From Parasponia andersonii (lineage: Eukaryota; Streptophyta; Magnoliopsida; Rosales; Cannabaceae), in NCBI GenBank assembly GCA_002914805.1, contig JXTB01000320.1:285247-349246 (forward strand): a stretch of 64,000 nucleotides of DNA, in the 5' to 3' direction. The stretch's first letter is position 1. Every line of letters begins with the position of its first letter. The notes beneath the pieces were generated by a model, which was given only the letters and a program-made list of their open reading frames with translations, did not search any database and was not told where the DNA came from. Below, one piece after another: positions 48,600 through 60,800 of the stretch. The translations under genes were made by a program, and so were the position numbers.

Positions 48600-49310
48600 T
48601 TCGGTTTGTTATCCTTTTCCTTGTTTTGTTAGTCTGATTCCAGAATCAAAAGAGTTTTGCCAAGTGGCTCTGCCTCCATATGGCAGTCTTCCAGGGCTGC
48701 AGATCGAGAACTGAAATAAGCTGTAGTGCAGGTGTGAAATATGACGGCAGTACCAGTATAGACTTACTTTAGGAACTGTAAGGGCCGAAGAGGAAGAGCA
48801 GTATTTTTTACTAGTGTTGGTTCCAGGTGACAAGCAATGCTAATTATGGAGCCTCAACTAGAGTACTTTCATTGTACCATAATTCTATTTCCTATGAACT
48901 CCATCTCATTCTTGTCATACCATTAAATCATATTTGATTTTTTAAGAATTTTTCTCGAGGAGAAATGGTGATTACCTTTTATCCATTGGTTAACTGTTAT
49001 GTGAGATAGCAGGTTAACCAAAGCCATGGAGTTTACGTTTAAAGATCCATTTAGTTGAGTGGAGACTGTCGTGCAGTACTTGTTCCTTAACTAGCCTTGT
49101 GCAAAGCTCGAGCTCATTCCGCAACCCATAATGGTCCGTAAGGAGAATAGTAAACCTACCCTATAAGACACAAAATTAATAGTGGAGTTTAGGTTAACTT
49201 AAAAAGTGGAAATTAAGTGTTCATGCCATGGCTTCCAATTAAGCTTTCCTTTTTATCATAATCTAAGTAGCTTTGGCAAGTGTTGGTTCAAGTTCATTTC
49301 ACAATAAAAC
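48600..49310. other. PTAC3 3' UTR and downstream spacer
   Basis: The 3' UTR should begin at 48,600, but no single polyadenylation signal stands out. No further gene is seen. Confidence 0.5.
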
Positions 49311-49989
49311 TTAAGGTGTCAAAATGGGCGGCGGGCGGGCGGGCTTGGACCCAGCCCGTCTAAGAAAGCGGGTTAGACCAGGTCGGGTCTAAAATTTTAA
49401 AATGTAGTCTAATTTGGCTCGTAGGCTCGTCGGGTTTCTAGGTAGGCCTAGATGTTTCGGCTTGTATTGGGCCACAACGGGCTGGCTTATGCTAGTTCAT
49501 TCTTGGCCTAATTTTAAAAATTAAAAAAAATAAGATTATTATTTATATAATTAGTTGAAAATATTAAAATAAAATTTATGAAAAAATAAATAATATGTTA
49601 TATTTTTTTCTATTGATAAAAGTTTAAAAATTATTAAATAAGCTAAAAGTATATAAGTAGAATAGTTGATGAAAAAAGTTTAAGTATTGAAAAATTATTT
49701 AGAATTAGATTGAAATTTGAAAGTGAAAAAAAAAAGAGTGAAGAAATGTATATTTATAAGTATTGGAAAAAGTTTATATTTTAATTTACTTTTAAAAAAA
49801 TTTAAAGGATAAAAAAAAATATTTTTGGTGGGCTAGTCGGGTGGGTTAGATTAGCAGGTTTAAACATATAATCTAACTCGGCCCTAACCTAAGGCCTATT
49901 ATAATGCGGGCTGGGTTAGGCTGGCTTGCATGCCAGAATGACAAGACGCAAGTCGGCTCATTTGACCCGGCCCATTATAACACCTTTAA
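49311..49989. mobile_element. hAT-like non-autonomous element
   Basis: The ends are inverted repeats: TTAAGGTGTCAAAATGGGC on the left, and on the right the reverse complement TTAAAGGTGTTATAATGGGC. Both arms continue into GC-rich GGGC/GCCC-rich sequence (GGGCGGGCGGGC; GACCCGGCCCATTATAA) around an AT-rich core without coding capacity. The GGTGT ends and size fit plant hAT MITEs. I could not find a clean 8-bp target duplication, so it may be old or the ends may be off by a few bases. It lies about 1.6 kb upstream of the PIR transcript. Confidence 0.7.
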
Positions 49990-51590
49990 GTAGAACAAAC
50001 ACTAAAAAAACCTATGTTTCTTTGTGAGAGGTTTAGCGTGGAAATTAAAAGCGAAGCATAGATTATCCATTCTTAGCTAGCTTTTCCTTTTTCATTGGGA
50101 TGATGATTATTCTTGGTTTTTTTTTTGTTTTGTTTTTTTTTTCCCACTTTGTTACGGTTTTTATTGATTGTGTGCTTATAGTTGGAAAAAAGAAAGAGAA
50201 ACGACAAGAAAAAGGATAATATCACTTGTATTTTTAACATTTTGTTTAATTTATATCTTGTATTTTAGATTTTATCAATATTAATGTTTAAATTTATATT
50301 ATAAATTTATATCATAATATCAATTTAGAGTAATTCATTTATCAATATAATTTAATAATTTTATTTTAAGATAATTTTTTATACAATTTATTCTTAATTT
50401 TTTAAACAATATCTTAGTAAATTAATTTCTCTAAATTAGTGTCGGGATATAAATTTTTAATAAATTTCAAATTTAAAGATCGATATTGATAATAATTAAA
50501 ATATAAAGTATAATTTAAGTAAAATATCAGAATACAATGCAAAAAAATTATAATACCAAAAAAAAAAAAAAAAGAAACGAACGAAGCATGGTGTATAAGG
50601 TGCCACCAAACACTCGGATTTCGACTTTGTAATTTTCTTCTTTGGTAGCTGAGAGCAATGAGTTTTTCTTAATCAGTGCCTAAATTTGTAGATAGATGCG
50701 TGACACCGAAGTAAAACAATAAGAATGAATGAGTCGGTTATATAACTTTCAAGGGAAAAAAATGATATATTCCAGTCATCATAGTTGCAGCAAAAGCAAG
50801 CAACAAAATACATATATATTATTCTTAAATAATTAAAATGTAAAGAGTCTAAAGAGTTTTTGCAGATAATATTATATCAATTTAATAATCAAATACCGGA
50901 TCAGGCTGCGCCCTTACGTAGAAATTATTATAAACCCTTTTAGAAAAGAGAAATTTTTAAAAGCCAAAGAAAAACGAAAAGAGATTTTTTTTTCTCCTTT
51001 AAAAAAGAAAAGCAAATTCCAAAGATGTCCTCAATGTGAGGCCCGATCATTGCAGTGGTCTAACCACTCCGATTCGGACAGCGTTAATTGGTGAAGCAGA
51101 TTTCTGCTACATCCGTCCAAATCAAATCATATTATCATATTATACGTATGGAGCAATTATTTTGTTTCGTGATTTTTTTTTTACTGTAATTAGTTCTAAT
51201 TAATTTAAATGATAAGAATATTTATTATTTAAAATTTTTGTTCTAAATTCGTAATAAATATAAAATTTTATTATCGGATAGATAAAACGGAGTATAAAAA
51301 TTGAGTAATAATAAATATTTTTTTTAATTTATAATAAGTCAAAGTTATCCGTTAAAATTCATTTTAAAATTAAAAAAAAAATCCGGTTCTTTTCTATCAT
51401 TACAGTGTATATGAAATATTGAGTAAAATTTCTATTTCAGCTGTAAATCAAATTGTTTCGCACATGTACACGATCGTCTAATTTAAAATGTATATACAGA
51501 AATTGAAATGTAATAAAATCAAAAATATAAATTTTCTGGTAAAAGATTAGTTAAGAATTTATACCTTATACCGTCCAAACCCCAACTCAC
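49990..51590. other. AT-rich region upstream of PIR
   Basis: No coding region seen. Long A and T runs (50,110-50,150 and 50,560) and very AT-rich sequence. The promoter of PIR should lie just before about 51,590, but no clear TATA box was identified. Confidence 0.45.
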
Positions 51591-51679
51591 CCACTCACTA
51601 AACAGACGAGCCAGAGTTCAGAGCAACGTCTCCGAATACGCCTCACTGGCTTGCGATCTCGCCTTACCCAAAATATCTG

Positions 51680-51812
51680 GTAACACATGAGTTTTCCATA
51701 ATTTATATATATATACACACACACACCTATATATGAACAGAATGCGCTTGAAACAATTTCGTGTTCGAATTCTGCTCAAAATTTGATTTTGATGTATAAA
51801 TTCTTTTTCCAG
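51680..51812 (+). other. PIR: Probable 5' UTR intron of PIR
   Basis: A donor after AAAATATCTG (GTAACA) at 51,680 and a polypyrimidine-rich acceptor TTCTTTTTCCAG ending at 51,812 frame a 133-base intron just before the coding exon. Sequence left of it (about 51,590-51,679) is C-rich and exon-like. Transcript data are needed to fix the transcription start. Confidence 0.55.
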
Positions 51813-51839
51813 ATCGCAGCGAAGACCAACTACTCTGTT

Positions 51840-54800
51840 ATGGCAGTTCCAGTGGAAGAAGCCATCGCCGCGCTGTCTACATTCTCACTCGAGGTACTTT
51901 CTATGAACCTTTTTTCGTTTCAAATTCGTCTTTCAAGTCCATAAATTCTGCAACAAGCTATAATTTCTTGCGGAAAATGACTACATTTTATCATATATGT
52001 ATGTGTATGACTTGAATTTTTTAGCTGATTTATTACTCTTCTTTTTTTTTTTTTTCCGAATAAATTTCGTTAGAGTTGTGAGTGTTATATCTGCTTTGTG
52101 GAATTGTGTTGAATTTTGTACGGTTTGGTTTGTGAAATAACCTAATTGCCTGTACATCAAATCAATGGGTTGAAATGCAGCTCATTCTGTATTCTGTTTT
52201 TGGTTTCTATTTTTGTCTGATAATTATTTAGGATGAGCAAGCACAAGTGCAAGGACCAGGAGCTTGTGTTTTAGCTGAGAGAGGTGCAACTGAAAGTCCA
52301 ATTGGTATGCACATATATATATATATATATTGGGTCCTTCTGTGAGTTTTTTTGTAAGATCTTGCTTATTTAGCCGTGAAATGTCAATATCGAAACGTAA
52401 ATTTCATTGTCATTATTGTTACATGAGCTGTTACTGGGGTATTGGTCTTATATATTGATAGGACCTTGAAAATGTGGAAACTTGCCATGCAAAGCATGGA
52501 TAGAAAGTGTGGAATGGTATGTGTTTGTAAAAGTCTTGAGGTTATCTCACTGATATATGTTACTTTAATATTGTAGAGTATAGTGATGTTTCTGCCTACC
52601 GCCTGTCTCTATCAGAAGACACAAAAGCTCTAAATCAGCTGGTATGAAGTGCTCTCTCTCTCTCTCTCTCTCTCCTTCCCCCCTCCCCCTCCCCCTTCTA
52701 AAAACATAGGAAGTTTTTATATAACCAGTGTATAATGTTTTAAGTTAATGCATTTATTGATCCGATGTTATAATTATATTCAGTTTTTTTTTTAATATGG
52801 TCTGGTGTTTTAAATTATCTGATTTGCAACTCTGCAATGTGTGCAGAATGCCCTCATTCAAGAAGGAAAGGAGATGGCATCAGTGCTTTATACATATCGC
52901 AGTTGTGTCAAAGCGCTTCCTCAGGTTGATTTTGCTTTACTTCAGAATAAAATTTTCCTTTTGGATCTCAATGATATAACTCTTCCACTGGTCACTCTCT
53001 TATCAATTAGCATCAATAAGAGATATATTCTTTCTCAAGATAAGAATCACCTATATGTAAGGGCTGTATGTGGTGGCATGTTTTTGTAGCTTACCTAAGA
53101 TTTATTAATTACATATTTTCCTGCTTTTTGCGGAGAAATATTGTTCAGTCGCCATGACATTAGGTCGTTTAGTTTTAGGCATTATCATGCAGTTCTATTG
53201 GCTCAGTTTCCTTTCCAGTAAGCAAATTGTATGGCTTCTAGCTTCGCCAGCATTGAACTTCATTCTCTAATGCTTTGTATTTGTTTTTGAAAATGATATT
53301 GCAGCTTCCTGATTCTATGAAACAAAGTCAAGCTGACTTGTACATGGAAACATATCAAGTTCTGGATTTGGAAATGAGTCGATTGCGTGAAATACAGCAA
53401 TGGCAAGCATCAGCTGCATCTAAAGTATAAGCTTATGCCCTTTTTTAATCTGTTTAGTATTTTAGAACTAAATACTCACCTTAGAAATAACCACTATTTT
53501 TCCAACAGCTAGCTGCTGACATGCAACGCTTTTCTAGGCCTGAGCGACGCATCAATGGCCCTACAGTTACTCATCTGTGGTGTGTAAAAACATTCTTTCA
53601 GCGTTTATGTTAAATTTCTCTCTCTCTCTCTTTTCTCAAATTAGTATATAAAGTTTGAGATCAAGCTCTTGACTGCCTCTGGCATATTCTAAGACATCCC
53701 ATACCGCACTAATTATTATTCTCTCCAGGTCCATGTTGAAGTTACTTGACGTTTTAGTGCAACTTGATCATCTTAAAAATGCTAAAGCCAGCATACCTAA
53801 TGATTTTTCTTGGTATAAAAGGTAGGACAATGAATTGATCTCTTCAACAGAATGTACGTATATTTCTCATCAACAAATACTGTGTAAATTTTTGTTATGT
53901 CTGATGTAATTAATCCCCAAAGTTCTTAAGTATTTATTTCCTGCATACTCTGTTTACTATTTAATGTACATTATTGTATGCATTGCCAATAAATCTGAAA
54001 AGGAAAAAGAAAGTATGTTAAGAGAATTGAATAGCTATTACTAGTTGACCATTTAAATTGGTAGCCTTTTGTTCTCTAAGTAATAATAGTGGTGAATATC
54101 TATACTGGTGACAACTTTGTTTTTTTATTTTTATTTTTATTATTTTTTTTAAATTTCTTTTAAAGAATAAGTACTTGAAAAATTATTGGATTGCCATTTG
54201 ACATCTATTCCTCCTGTCTTATGGATAACTGTCAGGACATTCACACAAGTCAGTGTTCAGTGGCATGACACTGATTCAATGAGAGAGGAGTTAGATGACT
54301 TGCAGGTCAGTATTCTAGTCCCTTTACTTTATCCATATAGTGGCACGACGACTACTTCTTCTTCCTTTATTTTTTTTCACTAAAAGAAAAAGTTGACATT
54401 GCAATGTAGTAATGACGTCTATTTTCAACTGTCTCAGATTTTCCTAAGCACACGGTGGGCTATTTTACTGAATTTGCATGTTGAGATGTTCCGCGTGAAC
54501 AAGTATCCTAAGTAAAACATATCTGTGACTCTTTGCGCATTGCATGTGAAGAGAACATTTTCCATCAACTTGCTTGACCTTATCTTGTATGAGCAGATAT
54601 GCCTTTTGCTTTCTGTGAAAAATATGAAATAATTTCCTCTATTGTTTGTGGCACATGGTTGAATTGTCATATGTTTTGTTATTTTCTCTTGAGTTCCTTA
54701 ACTTGATGTAGTGTAGAAGACATCCTTCAAGTTCTGATAGTCTTTGCTGTTGAATCACTGGACCTGGATTTTGCGCTTCTGTTCCCAGAACGACACATTC

Positions 54801-57800
54801 TACTGCGAGTTTTGCCTGTTCTTGTTGTCTTAGCAACATCGTCAGAGAAGGACAGTGAGTCTCTATATAAAAGGGTGAAAATTAACAGACTGATCACCAT
54901 GTTTAAGGTAATGTAGAATAATTAAAAGTGGTGCATAATACATGGGTTATCTTATATGGGATATTTATTTATTATTTATATTTAAATTTTTAAAAAGCTT
55001 AGTTTGGTAATTTCCTCATATTTTGCAGAATGATCCAGTCATTCCTGCGTTTCCAGATCTTCATCTTTCTCCTGCTGCAATCATGAAAGAGTTATCCATG
55101 TATTTTCAAAAATTTTCTTCTCAAACCCGTCTTCTTACCATTCCTGCACCTCATGAGCTTCCACCCCGTGAAGCACAAGAATATCCTTTGATACGTAATC
55201 TTGTGATGTTGTTTAATTTTTTGTTTTATATCCTGTTCAAGCAACTCACCGGCTGGTATGCCGTGTGTTATCTTCCTTGTGAGTATCGCATTCTTACCTG
55301 CAAATGAATGATATTGTCTCAGGATGGACTATTGTTCTTTATTTTATTTATTTAATGCTGTTCTTTCTACAATCAGCAAAGCATAATGAAATAAACTGCA
55401 TGTCTGGATTATATACTGAAGAACAACTGCATGTTTAGCCACACAGACATTTGAACAATTAAACTATTATAACATTCTGTCTACTCTATTTGGTCCATAT
55501 GGAACTGTGTGGCAACTACACAATAAAAATAGTCCTGTTCTTGGTGTGAAGCCTTGACATACATGAAAGGATTATTTGCCGCATCTTCTTTATAGTGAAA
55601 CCTTGACATAATTACTTATCAGAGACATTATCTGATTGTCAATCACATTGTATCTATCCGTGCGGATCATGATGATTTTACTATTCGTTTTGCTTCCGCC
55701 ATGAATCAGGTCCTTTCCGGTTCTCAAATAAAGAATCTTGCTTCTTATTAGTTCTTGTTATGAAAAGTTGAAAGATACACCATTTTACTGTGACTTCTTC
55801 TTTATGCAGCTATTGTTGCTGAAATCAACGGTTAATGCAGATGTTGAATGGTCTAAAGAAATTAAGGGAAACATATATGATATGGTTGTTGAAGGTTTTC
55901 AGCTTTTAAGCAGATGGACCGCACGGATCTGGGAACAATGTGCATGGAAATTTTCTCACCCCTGCAAAGATGTTCCTGTGGAATCACAAGAGACTTCAGC
56001 ATCATTTTCTGACTATGAAAAGGTATTAAATCCATTTGATGTAGAGTTCAAATAGATCCTCTAATTTTGGCCACCTCTAAACATCAGAATTAGCATAGTA
56101 AATGCTGGTGTGGGCCCACTATATTACATGTTCCAACTGCAGCTCACATGGTGACTTGATTCTTGTTTTGTATTGTAGGTTGTACGATATAATTACAGTG
56201 CTGAAGATAGAAAAGCTCTAGTTGAACTGGTTAGCTACATTAAAAGCATAGGATCCATGATGCAGCAGTGCGATACATTGGTGGCGGATGCTTTATGGGA
56301 AACAATACATGCAGAGGTCCAAGATTTTGTCCAGAATACATTAGCTACTATGTTGAGGACGACCTTTCGGAAGAAGAAGGATCTTTCTAGGTAGGATTTT
56401 ACTTTGTATTTAGTGATTTATATGGATAATATCTCTATTTATTTATGACTGACTGACTCCATTGGATATTCCATCTAATAAGTTGATGCTAGTCTGATAA
56501 CTATGATGACACTATACCCGGAATTACTTTCCTATAGTAGGATGACGAATTGTCAAATGAAAATTATTTCATTTCCTAAATTTCCAGGCTAATTTGTTTA
56601 ACATCCTATCTTGTATACTATTTATTTTGCTAGAAAGTTCCTAAGTACTTATATGTTAATTTGATTGCTAATTTTCAGGATTCTTTCTGATATGCGGACT
56701 CTTTCAGCAGATTGGATGGCAAACACCAGCAAGTCTGAATCTGAGTTGCATGGAGGTGAAGAAAGCAAAGGAAACTTTTTTTTTCCTAGGCCTGTTGCAC
56801 CAACTGCTTCTCAGGTTTCTTTTTTCCCGCTTTAAATCAATATTACAATTTATTCTTGATTCTTACATGATAGCTCAGGTTTTGTTATCAAATTAATTGG
56901 ATAATTTATGTTTGAGGCTTTGAGCCCAATTGACTAAAGGAAATGTCATCTTGTGAATAGATTCAAAACTACTTTACTAAATAATAGGGCGAAATAATGT
57001 GAGTGTTCACAGATGTTTACATTGTGTGAAAACTCAAAAACGAGCATCATGATATATAGTGTACATTTTTCTACCCATGCATGCATGCATGACTGACATA
57101 TTTGAGATGTAAACATAAATCGTGCTTCCGTAATTAAATTCTTATATACACCAATGTGCATGCATACTCGTGGATATATGAAAATTTTAAAAATCCAAAT
57201 GCAAAGAACATATTCCATGAGACTATAATGAGGTGGCCTGGTCTTCATGGTAAATCTTGATATGATTGTTGGGGATGTTTCCTTTCATCTAAGTCTCTAA
57301 GGATAATGATGGCTTTGGTTCTCCTTCCCCAACCCTTTGTTCCTAACCCCATCAACCTTTACCTCCTAGCCTTTCAACCATCATGCTCCCTTTCCTTACT
57401 ACCCTTATCATAGCCCCCTCCCACTATTGTTTACTTGATCCGTGACCCCACTATTCCTTGTTCCCTTTTTTTTTGTTTCTTTACTTTTCCTTCCTTTATC
57501 CTGTCTTGTCGTGTCTTTTGGTCTTCCTCATGGATTTTTCTCAAATCTTAAGTGTTGCTGACTCCACTATCATCTTGAACTGTGATCTTGGGAAGACTAA
57601 AGATTATACTACTCTTAGTGTGGTGGGTAAAATCTTGCCCCTTGAAAATTTCTCACTCAGTGTGGTACGTTGAATCTTGGCTCGTGCTTGGAATATTCCT
57701 GACACTGCTTCCATAGCCAAGTTGGTCTCACTCCAAGTAATGTTTTCCACTTCCATTTTGAGCACGAAGTGGACAAAAAATGGGTAATGGAGTGGAGGCC

Positions 57801-60800
57801 TTGGTGTATTAATGGCAAGTTGGCAACCACGTGGTATTAAAAGATTGGCAACCAAACCTACAAGCTGAAGCAGCCTGCTTTGAAACTTCTTCCTTTTGGG
57901 TCCAGATTCATAACTTCCCTGGTGAGTACCTTTCTAGAGAGAATGCTCCAATCATTGGTGGTAAAATTGGACATGTCTTAGAGGTTGACTTTAATGGAAA
58001 TGGCCTCCCCATTTGGGCCAAATCTATGCGCATTAAAGTCGAGTTAAAGGTTGGTGAACCACTTTTTCTTGGGTTTTATTTAAAGAGGAAGGACGGTAGA
58101 GAATCGTGGATTCAGCTGAAGTATGAGCAACTTGGGAAATTTTGCTTTAAATATGGGTGCTTAGGCCACACCAAGAACATATGTAGAAAAACCCAGTTTG
58201 CTAGAATCTTATCTCTGCATGGAAATCTTGTGAATTTGTATAGCTAATAGTTGAAAGCTCACTCGAAGATCAAGGACTGCTTCTTTTCTCCCAAAAGCCC
58301 TCAGTTTGTGGCCCTCATGACTACTCCACAACCCATCTTCTCAATTTGGGGCTCCTATCTTTACCTCCCACTACTGGAATTTAGATCGGCGGTGACCCTT
58401 CTGTTGAGTTTCAAGTGGTTCAAGGTTGGCCTGATCCTCGTAGGGTACCTCGGAAGAAATGAGTCAACAAAGCTAGTTTGGTGTATAGACAAAAAGTGCA
58501 AAAGCCATCACTCAGTCTTTGCCTAACACCAATGAGGAAATTACCCATCTTGTGTCTCATACTTTGCTAGTAGACTTGCTTGCCTAGTCTGTACCTTCTA
58601 CGTTAACCCATTTTAATATCCCGCCTAATTCAAATTCAGAGTGCTCAGAGTCCTCTCTCAATTCGTGTGGGCCTTCATCCTCTTGAGTCAGCTTAACTCT
58701 TCAGGCCGATTCTCCTCTAGCCCAAATTCAAAGCCTTTTTAAGTAATGCAAGTATCAGTCATCATCCACCTCTAATCCCAGGCCGTCAAAGTCCCTTTAA
58801 ATCTTCACTCAGTTGTCTTCTTTCCTTATTCTTCCCCAACTCCTTCCTCTCAACCCAGTGTCCCTTCTCTAATTCTCAACCTCCCAGAGTTTGTTACATT
58901 GCCAAACTATCCATTTCATCCTGATTATCCCCTTATTTCTTCCTCTAACCCCCTACCTGTTATCTCTTCTGGTGCAAACACCCAATGCCTCTCCTCTTGG
59001 AAGGCTAGGGCTAGGAACCTATCTACTTCTATTTCTTCTCAAAATGGTGTTCCCCTTGTTTCTTACCCCAATTTGGTTATTTCCCCTGTTGACTATGTCT
59101 ACTCCTCTATGGAGAGTGGATATGTTCCCCTTCCACAGGAACCATGATCATTGTATTATGGAATTGCTGAGGGTTAGGCCATACCTCGGCAGTTTATGAA
59201 TTAAAGGCCTTGGTGTAGTCCCACAATCCTGACTGCATCTTCTTAGTAGAGACTAAGATTCGACCTGAGAAGTTTGAACCATATCTCAGACATTGGCACT
59301 TTTATAATATCATTTATTGGCACCTGTTGGTTTTGCAGGGGGCATCACTCTAGCTTGGAAACATGGTGTAGATTTTGAGCCTCTTGTTGTTAATAAAAAT
59401 CAAATCTCTAGTATTGTGTACTCGGATCCTCCATCGAAATTTTGGCTTCTTTCGGCGGTCTATGGTCCCCACATGAGAGAGAAAGTTGAGTTCTGGAACT
59501 CCTTGACAGATGTGGGCGGAAACTTTGGTGGTCCTTGGCTAATTATTAGCGATCTCAATGTTATTCTTATGGATTTTGATCGAATTGGAGGTAGTTCTAA
59601 TGATCGTTTCGTTCCGTTTGTTCGAGAACTTTTCCATGAATGCGGTCTTCTAACTCTTCGGACAATGGGTGGAACTCTTACTTGGGATAATCATAGAGGA
59701 GGATTAGCTCATATACAAGCCCAACTTGATAGAGGAGTTGCTAATATGGAGTGGTTGTCTCTTTGTCCTAATACATTTATCCGATCTTTTCAATCCATCG
59801 TATCTGATCATAGACCCATTGTGCTTAATACAATTGGGCTGCCTACTCGTCTGAAATGCCCATTCTGCTTTGAAGCTATGTGGACAAGAGACCCTAGGAG
59901 CTTTTTGGTGGTCAAGCATGCCTGTGCTTCTTGTTTCCATTGGAGATCAGTAGTCAGACTCTTTCGTAGAATGGGGGTGACAAGGTTGGCTTTGCTTAAA
60001 TGGAATGTCAACCAATTTGGTTACTTAAAGAGACCATTAAAAAGGCCAAGGAGCAGCTGAATTGGGGCAACAGAAAGTAGGCTTGAATTACAATTTGGAA
60101 AAGGAAAAGAGTCTCCAGGGAAATCTACTGGAACTTTACAAAAGGAATGACTTACATTGAAGGCAGAAAATCTAGACTCAATTGGGTCCAAGATGGAGAT
60201 AGGTGCACAAAATTCTTTTTCCTTACTACTACAATCCGGTGCAGACGTAACTCTATTGAGTGTGTAAAAGTAGCTGATGGTTCTTGGTTAACGTCTCGGC
60301 AACAATTTGGAAATGCTTTTTTTAGAGCATTTTTGTAATGTTTACTCTGATGATGGTGCTCAGGATCTATCCCAGCTTCTAGAACTTGTGCCGAATTTCT
60401 TATCTGACAACCAGCGGTAACTTCTCAATGAGATTCCTTCAGTGGAGGAGATTAGACAGACTTTATTTACTATGGGGAGCTTTAAAGCATCAGTGCCTGA
60501 TAGTATGTATGTTATCTTTTTCAAAAGTTATTGGGGTTGTGTTTGAAAAAATTTCTACGAAGCTATTAGAGATTTTTTCCGAATAGGTTATATGCATAAA
60601 GATCTCAATGCTACTAACACCGTATTAATCCCAAAAGTGGACAGTCCTTCCAAAATCAACCAATTTAGGCTTATCTCTTTGTGCAATGTTGTGTATAAAG
60701 TTATTTGAATGATCATTGCCAACAAAATTAGACCATACCTTCCTGGCTTCATTTTGCCCCACCCAAATTGCTTTCGTTCGAGATCGTTTGATTCAAGATA

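Noticed and set aside
55195-55622. GT-AG alternative for PIR intron 11 (donor GTAATC, acceptor TTATCAG)
   Set aside because: It puts the next exon in the wrong frame and loses the conserved RHYLIVNHI block, while the AT-AC pair keeps it.
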